Below, in pieces: positions 9,401 to 17,232 of a stretch of DNA of 64,000 nt. The stretch is from assembly GCF_018967865.2 (NCBI RefSeq), contig NZ_JAHLZY020000001.1, forward strand, positions 558,001 through 622,000. Reading direction: 5' to 3'. The notes under the pieces were generated by a model that saw only the letters and a list, made by a program, of their open reading frames with translations, was not told the DNA's origin and made no database searches. A program made the translations under genes and the position numbers. Position 1 is the stretch's first letter. Every line of letters begins with the position of its first letter. The stretch comes from Hymenobacter siberiensis. GTDB taxonomy: Bacteria; Bacteroidota; Bacteroidia; Cytophagales; Hymenobacteraceae.

Positions 9401-12400
9401 TACCGTGGCCCCCGGCCAATCCACGGAAATCCTACTGGGCAGCAGCGAAGCCGGTGCCCGCATTCTGCTGGAAGTGGAGCGCGAAGGCCAGCTGCTGCGC
9501 CAGGAATGGCTGACGCTGAATGCCAATGAGCAGCGCCGCCTGCACATCGAAAGTGGCGCTGCCACGGCCCTGGGCCCGCTCTACATTCACACCACGCAGG
9601 TGCGCGACAACCACCTCTACCGCCACGACGCCACCGTGCAGGTGGCAGAGCAGCCCCAGCCCCTCCAGCTCTCCATCGCCACGTTCCGCGACAAGCTCCA
9701 GCCCGGCCAGCGGGAAACCTGGCGCGTCACCATCCACCAGGCCAACGGCAAAGCCGCCGATGCCGAGCTGCTGGCCACCCTCTATGACCAGAGCCTGGAT
9801 ATTTTCCGCCCGCACAGCTTCATGGGGCTGGGGTTTGGCGTGGGGTATTACCCGGCGCGGTTTGGCTGGCAGGGAAGTTTTGGGGAGGTGAGTTCACGAC
9901 TTTTTTTTGAGCAACACAATCCCAATTCATCAGATGGAATAGACTACCCACTGTTGCGGAGCAACGCTGAAAGCTTTGTCTACTATGGTAATGGAGTTTA
10001 TGGTAGCAGGCCTTTTATAGTAGGAGACAGGCAGATACTTGAAGAAGTGGTAGAGAATAAGGCCTACTCTGTTGCTGCGCCCATGCAGGCGGCTGACATA
10101 GCAGCATCGGCCGCGCCGCAAGGCAATCAGCGTATCATGATTCGCGGAACACGTAGCACTCCCGAGCCCAAGCCCGCCGCCCCCGACCTCTCCACCGTGC
10201 CCACCCGCACCGATTTCCGCGAAACGGCCTTCTGGCAGCCGGCCCTGCGCACCGACAAGAACGGCGACATCGTGCTCGAATTTCAGATGCCCGAGGCCGT
10301 GACGCGCTGGCAGCTGCTGGCCCTGGCCCACGACAAAAGCCTGCACAGCGGCCAGCTCGCCCGGCAGCTCGTCACCCAAAAGGAAATCCAGATAACGCCC
10401 AACGCGCCGCGCTTCCTGCGGCAGGGCGACACCTTCACCTTCCCCGCCAAGTTTTCGAACCTGACCGACCACGCCACCAGCGGCACCGCGCAACTTTTCC
10501 TGCTCGACGCCGCCACGGGCCAGGATATCACGAGCCAATTACTGAAAGGTTCGGCACAGCAATCCGTATCGGCTGCCGCGCACCAGAGCGCCGCCCTGGG
10601 TTGGGAAATTGCGCTGCCGAGTGATTTCGCGCCGGTGGCCGTGACGTATCGGGTGGTGGTTAGTGCACAAAGCTTGGTGCCTGGTGCTGAGTCTGCTAAG
10701 GACAAGAAGCCCAAGCGTAAGAATCAAAAGTCAGGCACCAACAACCAAGCACCAAGTACCAGTTTCTCCGACGGCGAGGAAAACACCCTCCCGGTCCTGC
10801 CGAATAAAATTTTAATCACCGAGAGTCTGCCGCTGCCCATCGTGGGCCCCGGCACGCGGGCATTCGAGCTGAAGAAGCTTACCAGCACCAGCAGCCCCAC
10901 GCGGCGCAACTACAGCCTCACGCTGGAAATGACCGCCAACCCCGCCTGGTATGCTGTGCAAAGCCTGCCATACCTCATGGAGTACCCTTATGAGTGCTCC
11001 GAGCAGGTATTCAGCCGCCTTTACGCCAACCTCATCGCGGCGCAGATTCTCAAGGACAACCCGCGCTTCAAAACCATCCTGGCCGAGTGGACGCGCCAGG
11101 CCCAGAGCGGTACGGCGGCGCAGAAAAATGCCCTCGAAAGCAAGCTGGCCCAGAATCAGGAGTTGAAAAATCTGCTGCTCCAGGAAACGCCCTGGGTGCG
11201 CGACGCGCAGGGCGAAACCGCCCGCCTGGCCCGTCTCACCGAGCTGTTCGACGAAGCCCGGCTGCAGGGCGAAACCAGCCGCGCCCTGCTCAGGCTTCAG
11301 CGCATGCAGCTGCCCGGCGGGGCCTTCCCGTGGTTCGAGAAAATGCCCGACGACCGGTACATCACGCAGCTCATCGTGGCCGGCTTTGGCAAGCTCAAAA
11401 AACTCGGCGCCTTTGATGCCGAGAAAGATGCCGTGGGCCGCGACATTCTGCAAAATGCCATGCGCTACCTCGACGCCGGCCTAGCCAAAGACTACGCCGA
11501 GCTGCGCCGCCAGAAAAACGTGAAGCTGGCCGATAACCACCTCAGCGACATGCAAATCCAGGCCCTTTACGCCCGCAGTTTCTGGCCCCAGCCCGCCGAA
11601 GCGACTACAAAAACGGCCTACGCCTACTACCGCGGGCAGGCCGCCAAATTCTGGCCCGCCCAGACCCGCTACCTGCAAGCGCAAATTGCGCTGGCTCTGT
11701 TTCGGCGCGATGCCAAGGCTCCTGCCGCTGCTGAGATTCTTCGCGCCCTCGCCGAAAATGCCCTGCACTCGCCCGAACTGGGCATGTACTGGAAGGAAGT
11801 GCGCGGCGGCTACTACTGGCGCGAAGCCCCCACCGAAACCCAGGCCACGCTCATCGAAGCCTTCGATGAAGTGAAGAACGACCAGAAATCGGTGGATGAA
11901 ATGAAGCTCTGGCTGCTGAAGCAGAAGCAAACCCACCACTGGGAGAGCACCCGCGCCACCGCCGATGCCTGCTATGCCCTGCTGCTGCGCGGCTCCGATT
12001 GGCTCGCGCCCACTCAGCCCCTGCAAATCACCGTCGGCAGCCAGGCGGTGAAGCCTGCTGCCGCGCAGGCCGGCACCGGCTATTTCAAAACCAGCTGGTC
12101 CGCCGCCGAAATCCAGCCCGCCCAGGGCAACGTGACCATCACCAAGCCCGACGCGGGCGTGGCTTGGGGCGCGCTTTACTGGCAGTATTTCGAGGACATC
12201 GACAAGGTGACGCCCGCCGCCACGCCGCTCAGCCTGGAGCGCCAGCTCTACCGCGAAACCCGCACCGCCGCCGGCCCGGTGCTGGAGAAGCTCACGGCTG
12301 CTTCCCCCCTAAAAATCGGCGATGCGCTGGTGGTGCGCCTCGTGCTGCGCACCGACCGCGCCCTCGAATACGTGCACCTCAAGGACCAGCGCGCCGCCGG

Positions 12401-12647
12401 CCTCGAGCCCATCGGCCAAACCAGCGGCTACCGCTACCAGAACGGCCTGGGCTACTATGAGTCGCCCCGCGACGCGGCCACCAACTTTTTCCTGGGTGAA
12501 GTGCCGCGTGGTACCCACGTTTTTGAGTACCGCTTGCGGGCCAGCCAGGCCGGCGATTTTTCGGGTGGCCTGAGTCAGGTACAGTGTTTGTATGCGCCTG
12601 AATTCGGAGCGCAATCGGCCGGCGTGCGGCTGCAGGTAGCCCCGTAG
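6468..12647 (+). CDS. Large alpha-2-macroglobulin family protein
   Basis: 2059 aa with a Sec signal peptide (MRLFLFACLLLTMIVRA). A helical N-terminal region is followed by macroglobulin domains: an MG2-type segment near residue 613 (TDRAIYRPGQTLYFKG) and the central A2M domain near 1248 (FWQPALRTDKNGDIVLEF). The thioester motif is intact: YPYECSEQ with Cys at 1510 and Gln three residues on, so the protein can in principle trap proteases covalently in the periplasm or at the cell surface. The C-terminal helical and receptor-like domains are complete. Two oddities are an AT-rich stretch (about 9895-10140) in a linker, and a Lys/Asn/Ser-rich linker at about residues 1400-1432 whose DNA holds an imperfect palindrome. 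No penicillin-binding partner gene lies next to it, unlike enterobacterial pairs. Confidence 0.88.
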   Translation: MRLFLFACLLLTMIVRADSAAPGSPPGPYAAQWKKIDALLKKDQTATAAPLVEAIYQQAKKEGNSPAYVRALLYKIRLLQAKQEDADEKAIALLENDVKTAAFPARPILHSLLAEQYTTYLNQNRYRLYQRTAGASPTTDGQKTADGGTGLATWDMGRLGAAIVRHYYQSVEDEPQRQLKTTLAELGDLATGGDAEGRALRPTLYDLLAQRAIEGLKNQELYVTRPEQQFQLTVPKLFGTAQEFAALRLLAPEADSLNGQLHALHLLQRLTASRQQLVPQNLAALADVDLSRVDYLHSLTQHTDLAAQYEPALVQMAETYEALPISTEFMARRAEAVRETGDNVAAVRLAREAEARFSKSRGAARARQLREQLEQPEISFTASDIVLPSQSWRLDLMARNVTSLHAWAYRISLKEWENSGQYDALQRTVAQRYARVLRAAPAATWAVPVPAHPQDYKEQKFGAAGAALPVGYYLVIISNQATKPTEQRPGAVTSYGFMGASELSAVSQHGLTDWALKLLLLHRQQGAPLAGVQAQATYSRYDQKARKQITRTGDVYKTAASGEVEIQASNPNESDGERVTAVRVWRGNDTLRLDGIGRYYRPNLMSEQAQRRTFLFTDRAIYRPGQTLYFKGILTETLRGKSSLVTKQPVVVGLMDVNGQPVQTLPFTTSEFGSFNGSIVLPTGLLNGEMTLQTDHGSLRFAVEDYKRPTFLVSIDSVPGRPQLGQPLAINGRARAYAGQATDGATVSYRITRRELFALFDYGYGGRGMYAPGRGQGSQEIAHGTTATDAEGRFTLTFTPPLVPKATGRRGWEPGYLFEVTADVTDAAGETRTGTRSFPIGRNPLSLRLAGPAMADKAKLPTYTLLSTNATGEALPAAGTLRLLARRYRPNPPGVPGPAPETEENEAKSELVKTLAFDTKASSALDLQAALAALPTGRYRLEAFTAETDTARLDFTLYDAQSAIVPFATPDWFVALADTVAPGQSTEILLGSSEAGARILLEVEREGQLLRQEWLTLNANEQRRLHIESGAATALGPLYIHTTQVRDNHLYRHDATVQVAEQPQPLQLSIATFRDKLQPGQRETWRVTIHQANGKAADAELLATLYDQSLDIFRPHSFMGLGFGVGYYPARFGWQGSFGEVSSRLFFEQHNPNSSDGIDYPLLRSNAESFVYYGNGVYGSRPFIVGDRQILEEVVENKAYSVAAPMQAADIAASAAPQGNQRIMIRGTRSTPEPKPAAPDLSTVPTRTDFRETAFWQPALRTDKNGDIVLEFQMPEAVTRWQLLALAHDKSLHSGQLARQLVTQKEIQITPNAPRFLRQGDTFTFPAKFSNLTDHATSGTAQLFLLDAATGQDITSQLLKGSAQQSVSAAAHQSAALGWEIALPSDFAPVAVTYRVVVSAQSLVPGAESAKDKKPKRKNQKSGTNNQAPSTSFSDGEENTLPVLPNKILITESLPLPIVGPGTRAFELKKLTSTSSPTRRNYSLTLEMTANPAWYAVQSLPYLMEYPYECSEQVFSRLYANLIAAQILKDNPRFKTILAEWTRQAQSGTAAQKNALESKLAQNQELKNLLLQETPWVRDAQGETARLARLTELFDEARLQGETSRALLRLQRMQLPGGAFPWFEKMPDDRYITQLIVAGFGKLKKLGAFDAEKDAVGRDILQNAMRYLDAGLAKDYAELRRQKNVKLADNHLSDMQIQALYARSFWPQPAEATTKTAYAYYRGQAAKFWPAQTRYLQAQIALALFRRDAKAPAAAEILRALAENALHSPELGMYWKEVRGGYYWREAPTETQATLIEAFDEVKNDQKSVDEMKLWLLKQKQTHHWESTRATADACYALLLRGSDWLAPTQPLQITVGSQAVKPAAAQAGTGYFKTSWSAAEIQPAQGNVTITKPDAGVAWGALYWQYFEDIDKVTPAATPLSLERQLYRETRTAAGPVLEKLTAASPLKIGDALVVRLVLRTDRALEYVHLKDQRAAGLEPIGQTSGYRYQNGLGYYESPRDAATNFFLGEVPRGTHVFEYRLRASQAGDFSGGLSQVQCLYAPEFGAQSAGVRLQVAP
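10669..10760. repeat. Inverted repeat inside the macroglobulin gene
   Basis: Left arm CTTGGTGCCTGGTGCT and, inverted, AGGCACCAACAACCAAGCACCAAG share a TTGGTGC(C/T)TGGT core. The segment is translated in frame as a low-complexity linker between globular parts. It may be a palindromic repeat that inserted without breaking the frame. Confidence 0.5.
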
Positions 12648-12716
12648 CCGACGGGTGAGCAAATAGGCCCTTAGGTGGCTCAAACGGCTCCGAAAGGGTT
12701 TAAAACCACTTTGCCC

Positions 12717-12747
12717 TTGCATTTAACCGGGGTGAGGTGTAGCTTTG
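12717..12747 (+). promoter_or_regulatory. Promoter of the secreted repeat-protein gene
   Basis: TTG at 12717-12719, a 20-bp spacer, and TAGCTTTG at 12740-12747 match the Bacteroidota -33/-7 pattern. The ATG at 12776 lies 28 bp beyond the -7 box. Confidence 0.6.
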
Positions 12748-12775
12748 TCTACTGTTGATATTTCTTTATTCGTCT

Positions 12776-13462
12776 ATGAAGCACCTATTTGCCTTCCTTT
12801 TGTTGCTCCTCACCTGGGGCAGCGCCCAGGCCCAAAACGAGAAGCAAACCCCCGTAACCAAGCTGCCGGGCGAGGAAAACCTCAGCCTCCGTGAGCGCGC
12901 CGAGCGTGATTTTCTGATGCCGGTGCGTCGTAAGAAAATCGTAGCCGAAGCCTCCAAAGCCGGCAACGAAGACAACACCGCATCGCCCGAGTCGGATGCC
13001 ACGGCCCACTACGCCGAGGCCACCGACGAAGCCGCCAGCATGTCGGCCCGCACCGCCCGTAGCTACGAGGCGCGTCACTCCGAAGCCCTGGCCGCCCGCC
13101 GCACCGCCGCCCGCGCCGAAGCCCGCGCCGAAGCCCGCGCCGAGGCCCGCGCCGAAGCCCGCGCCGAAGCCCGCCGCGCCGCCCGCCACAGCAGCCACCG
13201 TAGTAGCAGCAGCAAATCGAAAGCGCACAAATCGACGGCGCACACCAGCAGCAAGAGCAAAAGCAAGTCGGCTTCGTCGAAAGCGAAAGCCAAATCGACC
13301 GCGCATTCCAGCAAAAGCACCTCGAAGAGCAAAAGCAGCAAAGCCACCCACAGCAGCGCTTCGAAAGCCAAGAATACCAGCGCCAAAAAGAGCCCGGCCC
13401 ACAAAGCCACCACGAAATCCACCCCTTCGAAAACGAAGACCAAGACCAAGCATCGCCGCTAG
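12776..13462 (+). CDS. Secreted Ala/Arg- and Lys/Ser-rich repeat protein
   Basis: 228 aa, function unknown. A clean signal peptide (MKHLFAFLLLLLTWGSAQA) supports this start over one seven codons upstream; a well-spaced promoter also precedes it. The middle has about six tandem AEAR units encoded by a 12-bp repeat at about 13111-13174, likely a long charged helix. The last 90 residues are almost only Lys, Ser, Ala, Thr and His, resembling histone H1-like tails. Such a strongly basic tail could bind nucleic acid or acidic polymers outside the cytoplasm, but that is a guess. The repeat DNA is prone to length change. A terminator and a multi-hairpin repeat follow. Confidence 0.65.
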   Translation: MKHLFAFLLLLLTWGSAQAQNEKQTPVTKLPGEENLSLRERAERDFLMPVRRKKIVAEASKAGNEDNTASPESDATAHYAEATDEAASMSARTARSYEARHSEALAARRTAARAEARAEARAEARAEARAEARRAARHSSHRSSSSKSKAHKSTAHTSSKSKSKSASSKAKAKSTAHSSKSTSKSKSSKATHSSASKAKNTSAKKSPAHKATTKSTPSKTKTKTKHRR

Positions 13463-13482
13463 GGCAATAGCTCGCAACCGTA

Positions 13483-13527
13483 AAAACAGCAACGCCCGAC
13501 ACTGATGTGCCGGGCGTTGCTGTTTTG
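13483..13527 (+). terminator. Terminator after repeat-protein gene
   Basis: AAAACAGCAACGCCCG pairs with CGGGCGTTGCTGTTTT around a 12-base loop. The flanking A and T runs allow use from both strands. Confidence 0.8.
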
Positions 13528-13540
13528 GGTGTGCCGGCCT

Positions 13541-13688
13541 GCTCTCTGCTTTTTCGGAGTTGTACTCCGAAAGCGAACCTGCCAGGGAGCTTCACTCCCA
13601 ATCGTTGAACTGAAATAGTCTGACGATGGGGGCTGCAAGCCCCCGGCAGGCGGCTTTCGGAGTACAACTCCGAAAGAGCAGAAAGAGC
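13541..13688. repeat. Multi-hairpin repeat between convergent genes
   Basis: The palindrome CTTTCGGAGTTGTACTCCGAAAG-type unit occurs near both ends in opposite orientation (about 13551-13573 and 13654-13676), with matching flanks CTGCC/GGCAG inside. Two more small hairpins, GGGAGCTTCACTCCC and GGGGGCTGCAAGCCCCC, lie between. The whole element can fold into a large compound hairpin just before the GH43 stop codon. Confidence 0.65.
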
Positions 13689-13701
13689 AAAGGCATACTT
13701 C

Positions 13702-15228
13702 CTACCGCTGGTTGCAGATGATGAAATTGTTGAACGTGGCCGTGTTGTCGGCATCGCCCTGGGCTACCAGCGCCACGCGCACGCCCCGGTCCCAGGGCGG
13801 GAGGTAGGTGCCGTTCAGCGTGAAGTTTTCGGTGGGCAGGGACTGCCAGGTAGCTCCGTCGGTGCTGTAGGCGAAGCGGTAGCGCTGGCCGCCCCATACT
13901 TCGAGGCGCAGCGATAGAGTAGGGCAGGCATCGATGAAAATAGTGGCCAGGCACTGTTGCTTGCCGCTTTTCAGGTGCCATATTTGGAGCTGGCCGTTGC
14001 CGGCCATTATTGCCAGGGCATTGTAGGGGTCGCCCACGGCGGCCAGGCCGGCGAAGGTATCGGCGGGCAGCGTGGCGAAGTCGAGGGTGGTGGCGGCCTT
14101 ATAGGTAGCAGCGTGGGTGCGGCGCGCCACCAGCGCCCCGAGGCGCGAGTCGTGCGCGGCGAGGTGCAGCTGGCCGTGGCGCACGGCCGTGGTGGGCTGC
14201 TGGCCAATGGGCCACTGCCACGCCAGGCCCAGGCGGTCGCCCGCGAACCCATCGGCTACGTTGAAGCGGGCCATGTTGGTGAGGGGCGGGGCCTGGGGGC
14301 TGCGGTGCACGAACTCGGGCCATTCCTCGGCATTCCAGGTAAACTCGCTGAGGAGGCCCTGGCGGCCCACAAACTCGTGGCTTTCGGCCGCGTAAGCATG
14401 GTGCAGCAGGAACCAGCGGCCGTCCAGCTCGGTCACGGTGCCGTGGCCGGGGCACTTCCAGGTCGTGTTGCGGTCGAGGATGGGGTTTTGCGCGTGCTTT
14501 TCCCAAGGGCCCAGCAGGTGGCGGGACCGGGCCACGCCGGTGGCGTAGTTGCAGCTCTTGCCGCAGCAGCTATTGCCGGCATAAAACATGTAAAACCAGC
14601 CGTTGTGCCGCACCAGGGCCGAGCCTTCCACCAGCGGGCCTTCCCACTGCGCATCGTTGCCAAACAGCTCGGTGGCTTCACCGATGAGGGCGGTGCGCTC
14701 CGGGTTCAGGCGCTGCGCCCAGATGGGCGTGTCCTGGTGGCAGGAGTTCCCGTCTTCCTTCCAGATGAGGTAGAGGTTGCCGTGCTCGTCGGGCATCGCA
14801 AAGCCGTCTATGGAGCCGGCTTCCTGGCCCACCAGCGGGCCGTGGTCGGTATAGGGGCCGGCAGGATGGTCGGCGCTGGCCACGGCTACGCACAGCACGC
14901 CGCCCTTTTTGCGGGCAGTGTAGTACACGTAGGTGCGGCCGTTTTCATAGTAAAACTCGGGGGCCCAGAAGTTGGAGCCGGCCCAGTCGGGTAGCTTCTC
15001 GGGGAAAACGTGGCCCACTAATTCCCAATCCAGTAAATTCTGCGAGGTGAAGAGCGGGAACACCGCGCCCCACTCGGCCGAGGTGGCGCTGGCCCAGTAC
15101 GTATCGCCGATTTTGGTGACGGTGGGGTCGGGGAAGTCGCCGGGCAGCACCACGTGGTCGTAGGAAACACGGGCGGGGACGGGCGCTGCGGCGGAGAGGT
15201 CGCCCGCCATTTCTAGTTCAAATGACAC
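13702..15228 (-). CDS. Glycoside hydrolase family 43-like protein
   Basis: 508 aa. The N-terminal five-bladed propeller (about 25-330) has the GH43 signature GDFPDPTV with the likely catalytic base D34, the pKa-modulating Asp in GSIDGFAMPD (D141), and an acid in EGPLVEGSALV (probably E201). The C-terminal 180 residues look like a concanavalin-type beta sandwich, as in many family 43 and DUF1349 proteins. Substrate is not predictable; arabinan or xylan side chains are usual for the family. No signal peptide is visible, so it is either cytoplasmic or the start is wrong. The 15228 start is GTG; an ATG at 15210 would give 502 aa and is equally plausible. It stands alone, with no SusC/SusD pair nearby. 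Confidence 0.82.
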   Translation of the reverse strand: MSFELEMAGDLSAAAPVPARVSYDHVVLPGDFPDPTVTKIGDTYWASATSAEWGAVFPLFTSQNLLDWELVGHVFPEKLPDWAGSNFWAPEFYYENGRTYVYYTARKKGGVLCVAVASADHPAGPYTDHGPLVGQEAGSIDGFAMPDEHGNLYLIWKEDGNSCHQDTPIWAQRLNPERTALIGEATELFGNDAQWEGPLVEGSALVRHNGWFYMFYAGNSCCGKSCNYATGVARSRHLLGPWEKHAQNPILDRNTTWKCPGHGTVTELDGRWFLLHHAYAAESHEFVGRQGLLSEFTWNAEEWPEFVHRSPQAPPLTNMARFNVADGFAGDRLGLAWQWPIGQQPTTAVRHGQLHLAAHDSRLGALVARRTHAATYKAATTLDFATLPADTFAGLAAVGDPYNALAIMAGNGQLQIWHLKSGKQQCLATIFIDACPTLSLRLEVWGGQRYRFAYSTDGATWQSLPTENFTLNGTYLPPWDRGVRVALVAQGDADNTATFNNFIICNQR

Positions 15229-15907
15229 GGGTGGGAAGTGTTAGGCGAATAGAAAAAAGCCGAATGGGTTTATTGTTCAGCTTTCAATATTTCGAAAGGT
15301 ATGAATTTGTAATAAATAGCGAATAGCAACCGGGGATTAATGAGTTTAACAGTGTTGAATACTCGGCGAACGCCCCCTGGTGCTGGATGGGCTAAGCGGC
15401 TGAAAAGTTGTTTTTTGGAATGATAGAAGGGCCGAGACCATTAGCGAATACTTCAGGCCAATCTAATGCGCGGGCGGTTTTAGCTATATTTAAAAGTGGT
15501 TTTTTTCAAGAATCGGGAATTTCTAAAAAGTACTTAAAGTACTCCCTTGTTGAAGGGGGGCAACCGCTAATAGCTGAGCTTGTTTTCGTGTGTCGGCCCT
15601 TTGGGCAAGGGGGGTGACGGCCAGAACAGCGGTTTTGCAGGCCGCAGGCCTTTTCTCACAACTCAAAGCGAGCAGCGCAGGCCCCGGCAATCGTGCTGTT
15701 TACCCGGTGTTACATGCTGGTATCGGACACTTTAGCCCCGCTTCTCACCCGACAGGCCTCCAGAATATGGATGGCCACTGCGAGAAATGGAGCCACTTAC
15801 CGGGCCCGGGTCGCAGCATGCTGAGCGTCGGAAATAAAACTGCCCGCTTCTTTGGGAAAAAGCGGGCAATTGAAAATCAGCAGCCTGCGAGCGAGGCGGG
15901 CCGGCGG
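15229..15907. other. 679-bp gap with no recognised gene
   Basis: The first 300 bp, upstream of the GH43 gene, are AT-rich and probably hold its promoter. Short open frames exist (for example 15408-15617 and 15590-15976 on the plus strand) but show no recognisable protein. The end holds the terminator of the aminotransferase gene at 15841-15868. Confidence 0.5.
15837..15868 (-). terminator. Terminator of the aminotransferase gene
   Basis: On the minus strand TGCCCGCTT pairs with AAGCGGGCA across a ten-base loop and runs into GTTTTATTT. It lies about 40 bp past the stop codon. Confidence 0.75.
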
Positions 15908-17062
15908 CTACTGACGGAGCCGCGCCGCCGCCGCCTGCAGCGTGGCCGATTCCTTGGCGAAGCAGAACCGGATTAGGCCATCATCGAACCCATCGTGGTA
16001 GAAGGCCGAGACGGGCACCACGGCCACGCCCTTGTCGCGGGCCAGGAACTGGGCAAAGGCCAGGTCGCTGGCGGGCGAAAAGGCATCGTAGCGGGCTAGC
16101 TGGAAATAGCCGCCGGGCACGGGCAGCAGGTCCCAGCCCGCGCCGTCGAGTAGGGCCCGAAATTCGTTGCGCTTCTGCTGGTAGAAGCCGGCCAGGCCCC
16201 GGGCATGGGCATCGGTGGCATCATCGGTGAGGGCGTCGGCGAGGGCGTGCTGGGTGGGCGTGCTCACGGCAAAGGTGAGGAACTGGTGCACGCGCCGTAC
16301 CTCGGCCGTGAGGGCGGGCGGGGCAATGCAGTAGCCTACTTTCCAGCCGGTGGCGTGGTAGGTTTTGCCGAAGGATGAGAGCACGAAGCTGCGCTCGCGC
16401 AGGGCCGGATGCTGGCGGGCGCTCATGCGCGGGGCGCCGTCGAACACGAGGTGCTCGTACACTTCGTCGCTGAGCACCAGCGCATCGGTACCGTCGAGCA
16501 GGCGGGCCAGCTCGTGCCAGTCGTCGGCCGTGAACAGGGCCCCGCTGGGGTTGTGGGGCGTATTCACCAGTACGAGGCGGGTGCGGGGCGATACCACCCG
16601 GCGCACGGCGTCCCAGTCGGGGCGGAAATGAGGGGCGGGCAGGCGCACGTAGCGCGGCACGCCGCCCTGCAGCCGAATGGCCGGTCCGTACAAATCATAA
16701 GCCGGCTCAAACACCACCACTTCATCGCCGGGGCGCACCACGGCGGCCAGCACGGCATAGAGCGCCTCGGTGGCACCGGCCGTGACGGTGATTTCGGTGG
16801 CCGGGTCGGGGGTGGGCGCGTCGGCGTGGAGGCGGGCTACCTGGGCCGCAATGGCCTCGCGCAACCGGGGCAGGCCGGGCATGGGCGCGTACTGGTGGTG
16901 GCCGGGGGTGCGGGCGTGGCGGGCCAGGGCTTCGAGCAGCTCCTGCGGCGGGTCGTAATCGGGAAAGCCCTGCGCCAGGTTGATGGCCCCGGTTTCCTGG
17001 GCCAGCAGGGTCATTTGGGTGAAGATGCTGACGCCAACGTCGGGAAGCTTAGACTGGAGCAT
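15908..17062 (-). CDS. PLP-dependent aminotransferase, methionine/kynurenine type
   Basis: 384 aa class I/II aminotransferase. Recognised landmarks are the N-terminal INLAQGFPDYDPP, the asparagine motif NTPHNPSG, the aspartate of SDEVYEHLVF, and the PLP lysine in SSFGKTYHATGWKVGY. The start INLAQGFPD and the HATGWK context match the YbdL/kynurenine aminotransferase group, which uses methionine and aromatic amino acids and feeds methionine salvage. Substrate preference is inferred from that resemblance. Single gene; a repeat element at 17095-17198 separates it from the histidine kinase gene upstream. Confidence 0.85.
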   Translation of the reverse strand: MLQSKLPDVGVSIFTQMTLLAQETGAINLAQGFPDYDPPQELLEALARHARTPGHHQYAPMPGLPRLREAIAAQVARLHADAPTPDPATEITVTAGATEALYAVLAAVVRPGDEVVVFEPAYDLYGPAIRLQGGVPRYVRLPAPHFRPDWDAVRRVVSPRTRLVLVNTPHNPSGALFTADDWHELARLLDGTDALVLSDEVYEHLVFDGAPRMSARQHPALRERSFVLSSFGKTYHATGWKVGYCIAPPALTAEVRRVHQFLTFAVSTPTQHALADALTDDATDAHARGLAGFYQQKRNEFRALLDGAGWDLLPVPGGYFQLARYDAFSPASDLAFAQFLARDKGVAVVPVSAFYHDGFDDGLIRFCFAKESATLQAAAARLRQ

Positions 17063-17094
17063 GGGGGGAGGGGTGAGATGGAGGATTTCAAAAT

Positions 17095-17198
17095 AACGTC
17101 ATGCCGAGCGCAGCGAAGCATCTTTACTGCAATAGTAAATCCTTTCGATTAGATTACTTGCTGCGGCAAAGATGCTTCGCTGCGCGCTGCATGACGTT
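17095..17198. repeat. Dispersed palindrome, GTCATGC-GAGCG family, copy 1
   Basis: The left arm starts AACGTCATGCCGAGCGCAGC and continues GAAGCATCTT; the right arm is its near-perfect inverse ending in ATGACGTT. About 100 bp in all. Related copies are at 49335-49438 and 55517-55621, with shortened ones at 46821, 47022 and 57198. Confidence 0.8.
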
Positions 17199-17232
17199 CT
17201 TTTTTAGTGTGACAACCAGTCGCCCCCAATCC

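Noticed and set aside
13111..13174. Possible CRISPR or regulatory repeat array
   Set aside because: The repeats are 12-bp units without spacers, in frame within a coding sequence and translated as AEAR.
15408..15976. Small plus-strand frames in the gap before the aminotransferase gene
   Set aside because: No recognisable protein features; the second overlaps the aminotransferase 3' end and its terminator.
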